Origin: DATMNI01 sp963817515
Lineage (GTDB): Bacteria; Acidobacteriota; Terriglobia; Bryobacterales; Bryobacteraceae
Assembly (NCBI GenBank): GCA_963817515.1
Contig: CAWFPJ010000001.1
Coordinates: 186,001 to 250,000 of the forward strand
Direction: 5' to 3'
DNA: 64,000 nt
Shown here: positions 1 through 10,177 of the stretch, in pieces
How positions within the stretch are numbered: position 1 is the first letter of the stretch
How the letters are laid out: each line of letters starts with the position of its first letter
Notes under the pieces: generated by a model
The model's database searches: none
The model's input: only the letters and a program-made list of their open reading frames with translations
Told to the model about the DNA's origin: nothing
Program-made: the position numbers and the translations under genes

Positions 1-52
1 CCGCGCGCGCCAGCCGCAGGGCCTCAAACATAAAGCGTTCGTCCGGGATCAC
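1..52 (-). CDS. Partial N-terminus, possibly a RibD/TadA-like deaminase
   Basis: A reading frame starts at a GTG (52..50) on the minus strand and runs off the left edge. Its 17 residues read roughly (M)IPDERFMFEALRLARA. A DE-x-x-M-x-x-AL-x-LAR pattern is common at the start of cytidine-deaminase-fold enzymes such as RibD and TadA. No catalytic HAE or PCxxC motif lies inside the window, so the assignment is a guess from the first helix. No strong ribosome binding site is visible. Confidence 0.3.
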   Translation of the reverse strand, partial: MIPDERFMFEALRLARA

Positions 53-120
53 TTAAGTACACTCTTTCGGCAGTTCGGTGACGTATCGCAAGACCGCTTG
101 CTCAAGCGCGGCTCCGATCC

Positions 121-140
121 GAGCCACGACCGTTAGGGAG
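121..140 (+). repeat. REP-like dispersed repeat, copy A
   Basis: Degenerate copy of the motif GCCGCGACCGTNAGGGAG (here GCCACGACCGTTAGGGAG preceded by GA), lying between the divergent partial gene at the left edge and the DUF4337 gene. Four other copies are at 15696, 29680, 55259 and 55822. Confidence 0.6.
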
Positions 141-189
141 TGTCGGGCTCGGGATTCGTCATGGTAATTCCGAACATCAGTACTGAGTT

Positions 190-195
190 TATAAT
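190..195 (+). promoter_or_regulatory. Putative -10 box (TATAAT) of the DUF4337 gene
   Basis: Perfect TATAAT ending 11 bases before the ATG at 207, which implies a leader of only about 4-5 bases. No convincing -35 hexamer was found at 16-18 bp. Confidence 0.4.
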
Positions 196-206
196 ACGAA
201 GATCCT

Positions 207-734
207 ATGGCTGAACTCGAGATCCATCATGAGGGACATGAGTCCGACCCGGTGGGCAAAACAGTCGGCGTGATCGCCGCGATTCTGGCGGTGTTCCTGG
301 CCGTCGTCACCATCGCATCGCACCGCACTCACACGTCCGCCATCATGCATAAGTCCAGCTCCAACGACCAGTGGGCGTACTACCAGGCTACGCGCGTAAA
401 ATTGCATAGCACCGAACTGGGACAGAACCTGGTCAAGATGTTCGGTGGAAAAGATCAAGGCGCGGAAAAGATCCTCAAGAACTACGAATCGCAAGAGAAG
501 AGATACGAAGAGCAGAGTAAGGAGATCCAGGAAAAGGCCCGGGGCGCCGACGAATTCGCCGAAGCCGATGAGCACCGCGCGCTGCGCTACGACATCGGCG
601 AAGGTCTGCTCGAAATCGGCCTGGTGCTGAGTTCCCTCTACTTCATCGCGCGCAAGAAAATGTTCCCCGTGCTGGGCGTCATCGCCGGCGTGGCCGGCAC
701 CGCCGTTGCGATCACTGGTTTGTTACTGCCGTGA
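207..734 (+). CDS. DUF4337 family membrane protein
   Basis: The 175-residue protein has one transmembrane segment near residues 17-38. A charged, coiled-coil-like central region rich in Glu, Lys and Gln follows (about 85-125), and then two transmembrane segments near the C-terminus (about 130-175, the last being Gly/Ala/Val rich). This layout and the sequence SNDQWAYYQA after the first helix match the DUF4337 family, whose function is unknown. It stands alone, convergent with purH, whose stop lies 13 bases downstream. The start ATG is the first in frame and follows a TATAAT box closely. Family assignment is from recall of the pattern; no function is claimed. Confidence 0.85.
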   Translation: MAELEIHHEGHESDPVGKTVGVIAAILAVFLAVVTIASHRTHTSAIMHKSSSNDQWAYYQATRVKLHSTELGQNLVKMFGGKDQGAEKILKNYESQEKRYEEQSKEIQEKARGADEFAEADEHRALRYDIGEGLLEIGLVLSSLYFIARKKMFPVLGVIAGVAGTAVAITGLLLP

Positions 735-747
735 TGATATGAAATCC

Positions 748-2293
748 CTAGTGCCGGAAATGCCGCACGCCGGTAAACACCATCGCGGCGCCCAACCGGT
801 CCGCCGCGGCGATCACTTCCCCATCCCTGACTGACCCGCCGGGTTGTATGAAGGCCGTGGCCCCGTACTTCACCGCTTCTTCCACGCCATCCGGAAACGG
901 AAAGAACGCGTCGGAGGCCACTACCGAACCGGCCAGCGGCAGCACCGCCTTCATGGCCCCGATCTTCACCGAATCCACGCGGCTCATCTGCCCCGCCCCC
1001 ACTCCCACCGTCTGCCCCGGCCGCGCATAGACAATCGCATTCGACTTCACGTGCTTGGCCACCTTCCAGCCAAACTCGAGGGCAGCCCATTCCGCCTCTG
1101 AAGGAGCCCGATGCGTTTTCACAAGGCTCGCCGCGCCGATCGAGATTGGCGTCATCCACGCTCTGCACCAGAAACCCGCCCGAGATCGACTTCACCACCA
1201 GAGAATCCGCGCCGGCCGCCACGCGCATCAGCCGCAGGTTCTTTTTCGACGCCGAGCACGGCCAGCGCCTCCTTCGAATACTCCGGCGCCGCGATGGCCT
1301 CGACGAATGTCTTGGCGATCTCCCGCGCCGTCTCCTCATCCATGGCGCGGTTCAGCCCGATCACGCCGCCGTACGCCGAGACCGGGTCGCACTCCAAGGC
1401 CTTCCGGTAGGCTTCCGCCAGCGTGCCGCTCTCCGCGCATCCGCACGGATTGGTGTGTTTGACGATGGCCGCGGCCGGCTGCGCGAATTCCGAAGCCAGC
1501 TGCCACGCCGCGTCCAGATCCACCAGGTTGTTGTAAGAGAGTTCCTTCCCCTGCAACTGCTCCGCCCCCGCGATGCCCTGGCCGCGCTTGCCGTACAACG
1601 CCGCCACCTGGTGCGGATTCTCGCCGTACCGCAGGTCCATTACCTTGGGGGCGCGCAGGCTCAGATCCGTCGGCAGCAGAGCCGCGGCATTCGCGTCAGC
1701 ACTTCCACCTGTTCCAGCCGCGCGCTGATGGCCGCGTCATAGTCCGCCGTGACCCGGAACACTTTGCGCGCCAGGCGCCACCGCGTGTCGTACGAGAGCG
1801 CGCCGCCCAGGGTCCGCATCTCATCAATGATGGCTTCATAATCGCCGGGCGAGACCACCGCCGCCACATCCTGATAATTTTTGGCCGCCGCGCGCAGCAT
1901 GGTGGGTCCGCCGATGTCGATATTCTCGATCAGCTCTTCCAGGTGCACGCCGGCCTTGGCTGCCGCATCCTCGAAGCGATAGAGGTTGACCACCACCATA
2001 TCGATGGGCGCGATCGCCTGCTGCCGGAGTGCTTCCATGTGGCCGGCTCGCGACCGCATCGCCAGAATTCCGCCGGCGATCTTGGGATGCAGGGTCTTCA
2101 CTCGCCCGTCGAGCATTTCGGGGAATCCGGTAACCTCGGAAACGTCCTTGACGGGGACGCCGGCTTCGCGAAGCGCGCGCGCCGTCCCGCCCGTCGAAAT
2201 GAGCTCCGCCCCCATCCCGTTCAACGCGCGGGCGAATTCGAGGATGCCGGTCTTATCGGTGACACTGAGGAGTACGCGTTCGATCTTGTTCAT
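748..2293 (-). CDS. purH: Bifunctional AICAR transformylase/IMP cyclohydrolase PurH, interrupted by three frameshifts
   Basis: PurH catalyses the last two steps of IMP synthesis in the cytoplasm. The N-terminal IMP cyclohydrolase domain (2293 to about 1700) begins MNKIERVLLSVTDKTG and carries the STGGTARAL and GRVKTLHPKI motifs. The transformylase domain shows LRYGENPHQ, IVKHTNPCG, KSISGG, VGAGQMSRVDS, ASDAFFPFPDG and the terminal MVFTGVRHFRH. Three frames must be joined. A base is missing near 1700 and extra bases are present near 1250 (by a run of five A on the coding strand) and near 1135. After correction the protein is about 514 residues, the normal family length. Because conserved residues continue across every shift and purH is normally needed for purine synthesis, sequencing error is more likely than decay. 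The shifts remain to be proven. Confidence 0.93.
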
Positions 2294-2353
2294 CTATTCG
2301 AACGATACCAGACAACCAGAGAGACATACGCAAGCGAGGATGCCTGCGCTGTT

Positions 2354-4138
2354 CTAAACCGCGCACTCCCCGCGGCCCAGCTTCAGCGAGTAGGCCTCTT
2401 CGTCGCCCCAGTCCTGATAGATCTCCGGGAACATCTCCGGCGGCTTCGCCAGATCGCTGGTCATGGTGCGGAAGGTTTCCACCTTCTGCCGCAGCACGTA
2501 CTGCCGGAATCGCTCGCCCGGCTGCCGATTGGCGATGAAGTGGTCCAGCACGCGTTTGACAGCTTCCGGCGCCAGCCGTGCCGGAATCGACTGCACCGCC
2601 AGCCCAAACCGCATCAACCCCTCTTCGTCATACCCGCCGCCCAGCAGCATCTGGTAATACGGAACTTCGCGGCCGTCGATCTTCCGGGCGTTGCCGTAGA
2701 AGCCGAAATCCGCGATCCAGTGATGGCCGCACGCATTCGGGCAGCCGCTGGCCTTAATGGAAAGGCGCTTCACCTGCGGGTCGTCATACTGCCGCACGGT
2801 TTCCTGCAGCGCGGCGCCCAGGTTCATGGTCTTGGTGAGCCCCAGGTTGCATGTGTAGGCGCCCGGGCAAGTGATGATATCCTCAATCTGCCGCGCGCCC
2901 GAACCTGCCAGACCCAACTCCGCCAGAGCCCCATACACCTGCGGCAGCCGGCGCAATTGGATGAACGGCACTACAAGGTTCTGATTAATGGCTACGCGCA
3001 CCTGCCCGTCGCCGGCCATGGATGCGAGTCGCGCCAAACCGCGCAACTGATCGCCCGTCAGATTGCCTTGATCGACGCGCACAATCACGGCCGCGTAACC
3101 GAGCTGTTTCTGCTCCACCACGTTGGTCTCGAGCCACGCATCGTACTGCGGGTCGGCGCTCCACGACGGGTTTAAGACCGGCAGCAGGTCGCCATTCGAG
3201 AGCATCTGCGGCTGTGAGCGGAAGCCGCCGAAGCCTTCGGGCACAATCTCGGGCCATGCAATTCCGCCGTTGACCAGAATGTCCTGGAACTCTTTTTCGA
3301 TCTGTTCCTTCATCCAGTCAATACCGCGCTCCCGCATCACGAATTTCATGCGGGCAGTGTTCTTGTTCTTGCGGTTGCCATACTTGTTGAAGACGCGGAT
3401 CACGGCCTCGCACTTGTTCAGCAGGCGCTCAACCGGAACGAATTCGTCCAGGAGTTGCGCCTCGACAGGCAGCGGCCCCATGCCGCCCCCGATGATCATG
3501 CGGAACCCGCGCTGGCCGTCGCGCATCACCGCGCGCAGCCCGATATCGTTGATGGCCCCCTGAATGCAATCCTGGCCTGCGCAGCCGTCGAAGGCAATCT
3601 TGAATTTGCGCGGCAGGTTGCCGGTCAGGTCCTTGCGCAGAAACGCATAGGCCACGCGCTGGGCGTACGGCCGCACATCGAAGACCTCATCCTGCGCCAG
3701 GCCCGCCCAATCGCAGACCGTCACATTGCGCACGGTGTTATAGCAGGCCTCCCGATTGGTTAAGCCGACGTCGGCAAGCTGGTACATCAGGTCCGGAACG
3801 CGCTGGAGCGGCACGAAGTGATACTGCATGTTCTGCCGCGTGGTGAGGTGGCCTCTGCCGCCGCCGAATTCATCCGCGATCAGCCCCAGCCGGTCCACTT
3901 GCGCGGCAGTCAGCAGCCCACCGGGAATTTTACAACGCACCATCTGGACACCCGCCTGGCGCTGCCCATAGATGCCATGCTTCAGGCGAAACGGGCGAAA
4001 TGCGTCCTCAGTGATGTCCCCGGCGAGGAAAGAATCGGCTTTCTGGCGGAAAGTTTCGATCTCGTCATGGACCGTGCGTTCATGCTGAATTTCGAACGCT
4101 TGACGTTGCGCAAGCTCCTCTTGGATGGCGTTAGGCAT
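2354..4138 (-). CDS. Sirohaem/4Fe-4S nitrite/sulfite reductase
   Basis: This 594-residue protein has two ferredoxin-like half domains and two sirohaem-domain repeats, as in NirA/Sir enzymes that take six electrons from ferredoxin to reduce sulfite to sulfide or nitrite to ammonia. Visible motifs are KHGIYGQRQ and GHLTTRQNMQYHF near the N-terminus and the cluster-binding pair CPGAYTC (C-x5-C) and CPNAC (C-x3-C) in the C-terminal third. Sulfite and nitrite reductases of this family cannot be told apart safely by eye. No sulfate- or nitrate-assimilation partners are adjacent, as it stands between purH and the DUF4175 operon. The start at 4138 gives the MPNAIQEELAQRQAFE N-terminus; the upstream 56 bases hold no gene. 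Confidence 0.9.
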   Translation of the reverse strand: MPNAIQEELAQRQAFEIQHERTVHDEIETFRQKADSFLAGDITEDAFRPFRLKHGIYGQRQAGVQMVRCKIPGGLLTAAQVDRLGLIADEFGGGRGHLTTRQNMQYHFVPLQRVPDLMYQLADVGLTNREACYNTVRNVTVCDWAGLAQDEVFDVRPYAQRVAYAFLRKDLTGNLPRKFKIAFDGCAGQDCIQGAINDIGLRAVMRDGQRGFRMIIGGGMGPLPVEAQLLDEFVPVERLLNKCEAVIRVFNKYGNRKNKNTARMKFVMRERGIDWMKEQIEKEFQDILVNGGIAWPEIVPEGFGGFRSQPQMLSNGDLLPVLNPSWSADPQYDAWLETNVVEQKQLGYAAVIVRVDQGNLTGDQLRGLARLASMAGDGQVRVAINQNLVVPFIQLRRLPQVYGALAELGLAGSGARQIEDIITCPGAYTCNLGLTKTMNLGAALQETVRQYDDPQVKRLSIKASGCPNACGHHWIADFGFYGNARKIDGREVPYYQMLLGGGYDEEGLMRFGLAVQSIPARLAPEAVKRVLDHFIANRQPGERFRQYVLRQKVETFRTMTSDLAKPPEMFPEIYQDWGDEEAYSLKLGRGECAV

Positions 4139-4194
4139 GTAATCACCCCTTACCCTATAGAGATTACCTTATTTGCAGCTAAAGCACAAACAGG

Positions 4195-7100
4195 CTACTG
4201 CTTCGACTTACTCAGCTTGCGGAAGTATTCATACACCGCCTCGGCATAGCCTTCCGGTACTTTTTCAGCGCCGGAGCTGCGCACGTTGCCGTTGCCGGCG
4301 CTGTCTTCCACCTTGCGGCGCAGTTCCATTTCCACCTGCTGAATGCCCGAGAGCAGCGTGGCCTGGATGCGCTCGGCCAGCAGCGGGTCGTTGGAGTAAG
4401 TGTTGGGGTTCAGGCGCTGCATGTCGCGGATCAGCGATTGCAGATCCTTCACCATGTTGGGATCGCCCTGCGACTGCTGCTCCATCTGGCGCAGCGCCTG
4501 CAGGGTGCCCTGATAGTTGCTCTGGAAGTCTTGCGGCGGAATGGGACCGCTGTCGCCGTACCACGGTCCGCCGCCCAAGCCATTATTGTTCCAGTTGCCG
4601 CCATTGCCGTTGGTCGGGCCGCCGCCACCATACTGGTTCTGCCCGCCGCGGGCACCCTGACCAGGCTGATTTCCGCCAGCCTGCTGACCGCCGCCCTGCT
4701 GACCGCCGCCTTGTTGGCCGCCTTGTTGGCCTTGACCTTGTTGGCCTTGACCTTGTTGGCCTTGACCTTGTTGCCCTTGCTGACCCTGTTGCCCTTGCTG
4801 ACCTTGCTGGCCCTGTTGCCCTTGTTGTCCTTGCTGACCCTGTTGTCCTTGCTGACCCTGTTGTCCTTGCTGGCCCTGTTGTCCTTGCTGGCCCTGTTGT
4901 CCTTGCTGACCCTGCTGACCGCCCTGTTGTCCCTGCTGGCCGCGCTGCAGACCCTGCTGGCCCATCTGACCCGGTTGACCTTGCCGACCCTGTTGCCCTT
5001 GACCGCGTCGGGCCTGCATCTGCTCCAATTGCTGGCGCAGTTTCTCAACCTGGTTCAACGCGTTCTCGGCCACCTTGTCGCCTTGTCCATTCTTGTCGCC
5101 GTCCTGGCCGGGGCCCATGGCCTGCTGCACCTGCTTCAACTGATCGCGCAGTGCGCTCAAGCCTTGCGTGATGGTGGCTTCGGACATTACAGCGTAGCCA
5201 CCCATCCCGCGGCGGATCCAATCGGCGTTGCGCTGCATATCGCGCGAAATTTCGGCTTGCTGCATTTCTCCCAGCGCATCGCGCATCTTAGTGGCAGCCT
5301 TGCGCTGCGAGTTCTGCAGGTCGCGCACGGCGGACTGCATTCCCTGTTCAATTTTCTTCAGGTCCTGGATTTCGCCGTCTTTCTCGGATGCCAACTGGTT
5401 GGCCTGCTCGCGGCCTACTTCCTGTCCCTGGGGACCGAAAGTCTTGCGCATCTGGCCTTCAAAGGCCTGCTGTCGGCGTACCAGTTCGTCGGCCTGTTGG
5501 GCCAGTTGCTCCACCTGATTGGTGGACTCTTTGCCGCGCATACCGGACAGCATCTGCTCGGCCTCTTTCAAGCGCTCGGCCGCGCGCCGCGCCTGCGCGT
5601 CGCCTTGCGGAGTTCCGGCTTGCTGCGAATTAGCGGCCTGACGCATGTCGTCCACGGCCTGTTTGAGGTGGTCGAGCAGTCTGCTGCAACTGCTGCGGGT
5701 TGGCGCCGCGGACGCCGCCGTTTTGCCCCATCGGTTGCTGTTGCATCCGTTGCTGCGCCGATTGCTGACCTTGCTGGGGCTGTCCACCCTGCTGACCCTG
5801 CTGCTGGTTTTGCTGACCGCCCTGTTGTCCTTGCTGGCCCTGTTGTCCTTGCTGACCCTGTTGACCTTGCTGTCCTTGCTGACCTTGTTGCCCCTGCTGG
5901 CCTTGTTGTCCTTGCTGACCTTGTTGGCCCTGTTGGCCGTCACGGCTCAACTGGCCCTGTTCCTGCCGCGTCAACTTGTCCAATTGTTGCTGCAACTGTT
6001 CAGCTTCACGCCGCAACATTTCCTGCTGCCAGCGCTGCTGCGAGGTCTGCTGCTGATTTTTGCGCTGCTGCTCGGCCAGTTCCTGCTGCCGCTGCGCCAG
6101 TTGTTTCAGCTTCTGCAGCGCATCGTCAATCGCCTGCTGCCGCTGCTGCTGGGACGACTGCCCTTTTTGATTGGTCTCGTACTGATTCTTCTCGGTGTCC
6201 AGTTCCAGGTCGAACAAACCCTCCAGGTCGCGGGCGCCGGCACCACCGCCTCCGCCGCCACCACCGCCCTGCTTCCCAAAGGCCACCTGAATATCCCGGA
6301 ACGTGGATTCGGCACGCATCAGATATTGCAGCGCTTTCTGTTCCGGCGCCAGCGCATCCTGCCACTTGGCGATCTTCAACTTATCCGAGGCCGGCCCCAT
6401 GGCCTCCACGGCCAGCTCCATGTCCTTCACAAAGCTCTTGAAGGAATCACCCGCGCCTTCCAACTGCCGGGCCTTCATGCGTTCGGCCAGAGACTTGGCC
6501 TGGTCGCGCAGTTTGGATTGCACGCCCGCCAGGAACGTGGCATTCTCGGTCTCTGAACCTTTGGCGCCGGTTCCCTTGACCTGGTTCCAGGTGGCGGCGA
6601 TGATCTCCTTCTGGCGTTGCGAAATCTGGTTCTGCTGCTCGTCCTGATCTCCGCCGGCGCCGTCGCCGCCAGCCTGCTGCGACTGCGAATAGTTTTTCTC
6701 AAACGGCTGCGCTTCGATGAAATAAATGTCGGTGCTGGTGGAACTGCGGGCGTCTTTCGCCACCGCGTAGATGCTCACCACGTCGCCCGGCTCCAGTTTG
6801 AAATCCTCCAGCGCCAGCGTGGTAGAGCCGGTAGAAGTCTTGCCGTCCTTGGACTGCAGTATGGGGCTGGTCTTATCGGGACCACCGTTCACCGAATAGT
6901 GCAGCTCCACGTTCTTCAGGCCGAAATCATCCTTGGCCTCCACCTGAACGCTAACTTCCTCAATCGGGGAAGCCTTGAAATCGCGGCCCGGCCGCGTAAT
7001 TTTCACTTCGGGCGGATGGTCCTTCATGGCCTCAATGAAGTAGTCTTCACTCAGCCGCACGTCCTCGCCGTTTTCGATGGCGGCGATGTGATACAACCCG

Positions 7101-8173
7101 TCCTTTTGGATCGGCACCGTAGCCGCCAGGCCGTTGGCGCCCGCTTTGAGCGGCACCTTGGACCCGTCGTCCAGCACGATCACGCCGTTAGCCAGCGTCT
7201 TATCGGTTTGGACAACAACTTCGGCATGCGTCCCTTCCACCGCGCGCAGGTCGCCGCCCGGATCCTCAACCGCGTCCTTCATTCCCAGCCACGACGGATA
7301 GTGATAGGTCACCTTGATCTTCTTGACGCTGGGAAGATCGATCACGGTCATCTTGTACGTCTCCGACTTCACGCCGCCGGCTTCCACGTAATACTCCAGG
7401 GTTTCCGGCACACCGGCGATCATGAACTGATAGCTGGAGCCGCCGGGTTCGGTCGCCATTTCGGCCTGCTCCCATTGGGAAGCGCTGCCGTATTTGCCGA
7501 AGAAGCGCACCTTCGGCGCGGTGAAGCCCATGAGGCGCGCGGTAATCAATTGGTCGGATCGCTTGCGCACCGTGCGGTTGCCCGGCTGAACCCGGATGGC
7601 GTAGAAAGGCTTCATCTCGCCCTTCGGCAAGCCGCCCCAGAGCAGTGACGTTCCGTAGCCGAGATATCCGGTATTAAAGAGACCGAGGCAGATCAGGACC
7701 ACAGCCGAAACAATCGCGGCCGACGAGAAACCGAAAATCCAGGAATTTCTGGTGATCTCGTGGGGCTCGGCAGTCTGCGCGGCATTCTGCGAAACAGCCA
7801 GCGTATCGGCGGCCAGAAGCTCCAGGAACGGATCGCCCGGATTCTGCTCCAGCTTTTCGGTGAAGGTCAGCAGGCGCTCCTCAAACTGCGGGCACCTTCG
7901 CTCGGCTTCACGCGCCGCGCGCCTGCGGTTGAGGCGGATTACAGGGATAATCAGCGCCGCCGCCAGCGCGAAGGCCAACCCCAGAAACAGGAAGACCCGT
8001 GCGCCCATCACGCTTCGGTTGGAGAAGGCGAACTGGTTTGCCACCAGCACCGCCACCACAGTGAGGCCCAGGGCCATGGCCGCGGTTACGGCCGCCCCGC
8101 GCGTGAGCGCCAGCAACCGCATCCGCCGCTCAATAGCGCCCAGGTACTCAGACAAGCGATCCAAAGGTTTCAT
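4195..8173 (-). CDS. DUF4175-type giant Gln-rich membrane protein, one frameshift
   Basis: Read as one gene of about 1325 residues joined across one extra base near 5680. At the join, the frame ending in NPQQLQQ continues as LLDHLKQAVDDMRQAANSQQ in the next frame. Residues 1-75 and about 150-175 hold three transmembrane segments. Beta-rich extracytoplasmic regions follow to about residue 500, then long coiled-coil Gln/Glu-rich stretches. Two tracts of Gly-Gln-Gln triplets interrupt the C-terminal half. The organisation matches DUF4175 proteins that end MoxR/DUF58/BatA operons in Acidobacteriota. The molecular role is unknown. It is the last gene of the minus-strand operon starting at 18026 and its start overlaps the stop of the BatA-like gene by four bases. 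If the frameshift is real, two proteins would result, one ending at 5630 and one lacking a membrane anchor. Confidence 0.82.
4723..4940 (-). repeat. Tandem 9-bp repeat encoding Gly-Gln-Gln triplets (tract 2)
   Basis: About 24 imperfect copies of a nine-base unit encode GQQ (with GQG variants near 4725-4760) inside the C-terminal part of the DUF4175 protein. Gly at every third residue gives a collagen-like Gly-X-Y pattern. Such a tract is prone to length change and assembly error. Confidence 0.85.
5820..5939 (-). repeat. Tandem 9-bp repeat encoding Gly-Gln-Gln triplets (tract 1)
   Basis: About 13 imperfect nine-base units encode GQQ in the middle of the same DUF4175 protein, followed by a GQQNQQQGQQ-type tail. 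It is similar in DNA sequence to the tract at 4723-4940, so the two can recombine or be mis-assembled. Confidence 0.85.
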
Positions 8174-10176
8174 GCCGCCTCTTTATCAACGGAAAGATGT
8201 TGATTTCCTAACAACGATTCGGCTACCGCCAGTGCCAACACTACCAGCATCGCATACCACCACAGAGACAGTGGCTTCTGCTCATCGGTTATGGTGCCTC
8301 CTGCGGCCGCGGTCCCCTGGGCTGTACTCTGCCACAGGGTCAGGCTCTCCTGGGAGACCGGTGTTAAATTGGATTCGCGGCGGTCGGAATTCACCGCCAC
8401 CAGCTCATTGCGGCCATTGGGCCGGCGGATATCATAGAAGCCCGCCATGCCGAACTGGATGTTCTGCGCCTTGGTGGCCTCTTCGAGCGAAAGCGCCCGC
8501 TCGCCCTTAGGGTCGACCACGTCCACCGCGGCGCCCTTCTCTTTGGAATCCCGCAGTTCTTCGAACGTGCCAACCAGTACGCTCGATGGCCCATTGTCCA
8601 GGCGGCCCAGATAGCGCGCGGTCTGTTCGATGAACGGAACGAAGGACCCGTGTCTCGGAAAATCGTTGGCGATGTTATCGAACGTGGACGCGAACACCAG
8701 CACGTGGCCCTCGCCGATCTGCTGATCGAGCAGCAGAGGGCTCTGGTCGGAAAGCCGCCCCGCCACTCGTGAATTGCCCGGCGTCACGTGGATCACCTGA
8801 TAAAACTTCACGTCGTCCCATCGGTCGTCTTTAAGAATCGAAGGATGTGAGGCGTCGAGCCACGCCGCGGTCTGGAAGCGCTCTCCTTCGCGCCCCATGT
8901 AGCGCGCTTCGCCGATGGCGTCGCCCGATACCGGCACTTTGGTCCGGCCCGCGGACAGGTGGCCCAGAGCGATCAGCACGCTGCCCCCCACGCGCACGTA
9001 ATCGCGCAACTGGTTTTCAAACTGGGCCGGCAGGGCTCCGATATCCGAAAGCACCACGAAGGCATACTTCGAGGGCGAAAGGTTGGTGGTCTGGTCCACG
9101 GTCGCCGGATCGATCTCAAAGGCCGACTGGCCCGATGCTTCCAGCGCGGATTTGAAATACAGCAGCCCGCGGCTGCCGGCGGTTTCCTGCACGAACAACG
9201 CGTGGCGCGGGTCGGCGCGTTCCACCGAGAAATAGTAGACATCGTCGGCCGGCAGGGTGTCGCCGGAATCGATGCGCACTTCGCCCTTGTTACGGCCGTG
9301 GGGAACATCCAGAGAAAGAAACTCCACCGGGGCCCGGCCGTTTTCCGGAACTTCCACTTGTTTGGTCTCGGTCACGCGTCCGTTGAGGATCAGCGAAACG
9401 CTGCGCGCCGCCTTCTTGGTTCCAAACCCGGCAATGGTCACCAGAACGCGCGACTTCTTGGAGTCGTACACGCGCCGCGGCGCCACCACGTTCTCCACCG
9501 CGAAGTTGGGAATCTCTTTCGCTTCGATGCCGTGCGGCGTCAGTTGCACGTCGGCATTCAGCCGCAGGTCGTTGAAGTTCTGCGGCCAGCCGGTCTGCTG
9601 CATATCCGAATAGAGTTGCACGGCCAACGGCAGTTTAAGAGACTGCGAGATGGAGCGCAGCGAGCGCGCCAGTTCGGCAAATGAGGTGCGGCTGTCGGAG
9701 GGCTCAATGGAATCGATGGCGGCGTTGAGCGGATTATGGTCGTCAGTGACTTCGCTCATCACCTGCACGCGCGCACCGAATGCCAGCACCTGCGCCCGCT
9801 GGCCAACGCGCAATCCGCCGATCACCGATTTGGCGGCTTGCTTAGCCTGCTGCAACCGGTTGCCGGCGCGCATGCTGAGTGAGTTGTCCAACGCCAGCAC
9901 CGTAACTTCGCCCTGGCGCCGCGATGCGATGGCCGTCTGCCGCACGTAAGGATGCGCGAAGGCCAGAACGATCAGCATCACCAGCAGCGTGCGCAGCGCG
10001 AACAAGAGCAGATAGCGCAGCCGCCGGTGCTTGATCGAACTTTGAGTGCGGCGCTCAAAAAACATCAGGGAACTGAACGGCAGGGGCGTGGTCTTGTGCT
10101 TCTTCAGAAGGTGCAGCCAGATGGGCAGCCCTACGGCAAGTGCGCCGGCCAGGAACCATGGCGTGAGGAATCCCAT
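8170..10176 (-). CDS. BatA-type membrane protein with VWA domain
   Basis: The start is taken at ATG 10176 (MGFLTPWFLAGALAVGLP), one base after the DUF58 stop, because it gives the classic BatA N-terminal hairpin of two membrane segments (LTPWFLAG... and RYLLLFALRTLLVMLIVLAF). A VWA domain follows with the metal-binding DNSLS (D-x-S-x-S). A long periplasmic region contains a class-I glutamine-amidotransferase-like fold stretch (YAFVVLSDIGALP...LRDYVRVGGSVLIALG). A final transmembrane helix lies near the C-terminus (LWWYAMLVVLALAVAESLL). About 668 residues. In MoxR-linked operons such proteins are thought to act as scaffolds or substrates of the AAA+ ATPase at the membrane; that role is inferred here. 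Confidence 0.88.
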   Translation of the reverse strand: MGFLTPWFLAGALAVGLPIWLHLLKKHKTTPLPFSSLMFFERRTQSSIKHRRLRYLLLFALRTLLVMLIVLAFAHPYVRQTAIASRRQGEVTVLALDNSLSMRAGNRLQQAKQAAKSVIGGLRVGQRAQVLAFGARVQVMSEVTDDHNPLNAAIDSIEPSDSRTSFAELARSLRSISQSLKLPLAVQLYSDMQQTGWPQNFNDLRLNADVQLTPHGIEAKEIPNFAVENVVAPRRVYDSKKSRVLVTIAGFGTKKAARSVSLILNGRVTETKQVEVPENGRAPVEFLSLDVPHGRNKGEVRIDSGDTLPADDVYYFSVERADPRHALFVQETAGSRGLLYFKSALEASGQSAFEIDPATVDQTTNLSPSKYAFVVLSDIGALPAQFENQLRDYVRVGGSVLIALGHLSAGRTKVPVSGDAIGEARYMGREGERFQTAAWLDASHPSILKDDRWDDVKFYQVIHVTPGNSRVAGRLSDQSPLLLDQQIGEGHVLVFASTFDNIANDFPRHGSFVPFIEQTARYLGRLDNGPSSVLVGTFEELRDSKEKGAAVDVVDPKGERALSLEEATKAQNIQFGMAGFYDIRRPNGRNELVAVNSDRRESNLTPVSQESLTLWQSTAQGTAAAGGTITDEQKPLSLWWYAMLVVLALAVAESLLGNQHLSVDKEAA

Positions 10177-10177
10177 G

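Noticed and set aside
4723..5939. Tandem repeats considered as a CRISPR array
   Set aside because: The unit is nine bases without spacers and lies in frame inside a coding region.
4438..6556. Long Leu-rich open frames on the plus strand across the Gly-Gln-Gln tracts
   Set aside because: The Leu repeats are the antisense of the nine-base GQQ repeat; no start or domain supports them.
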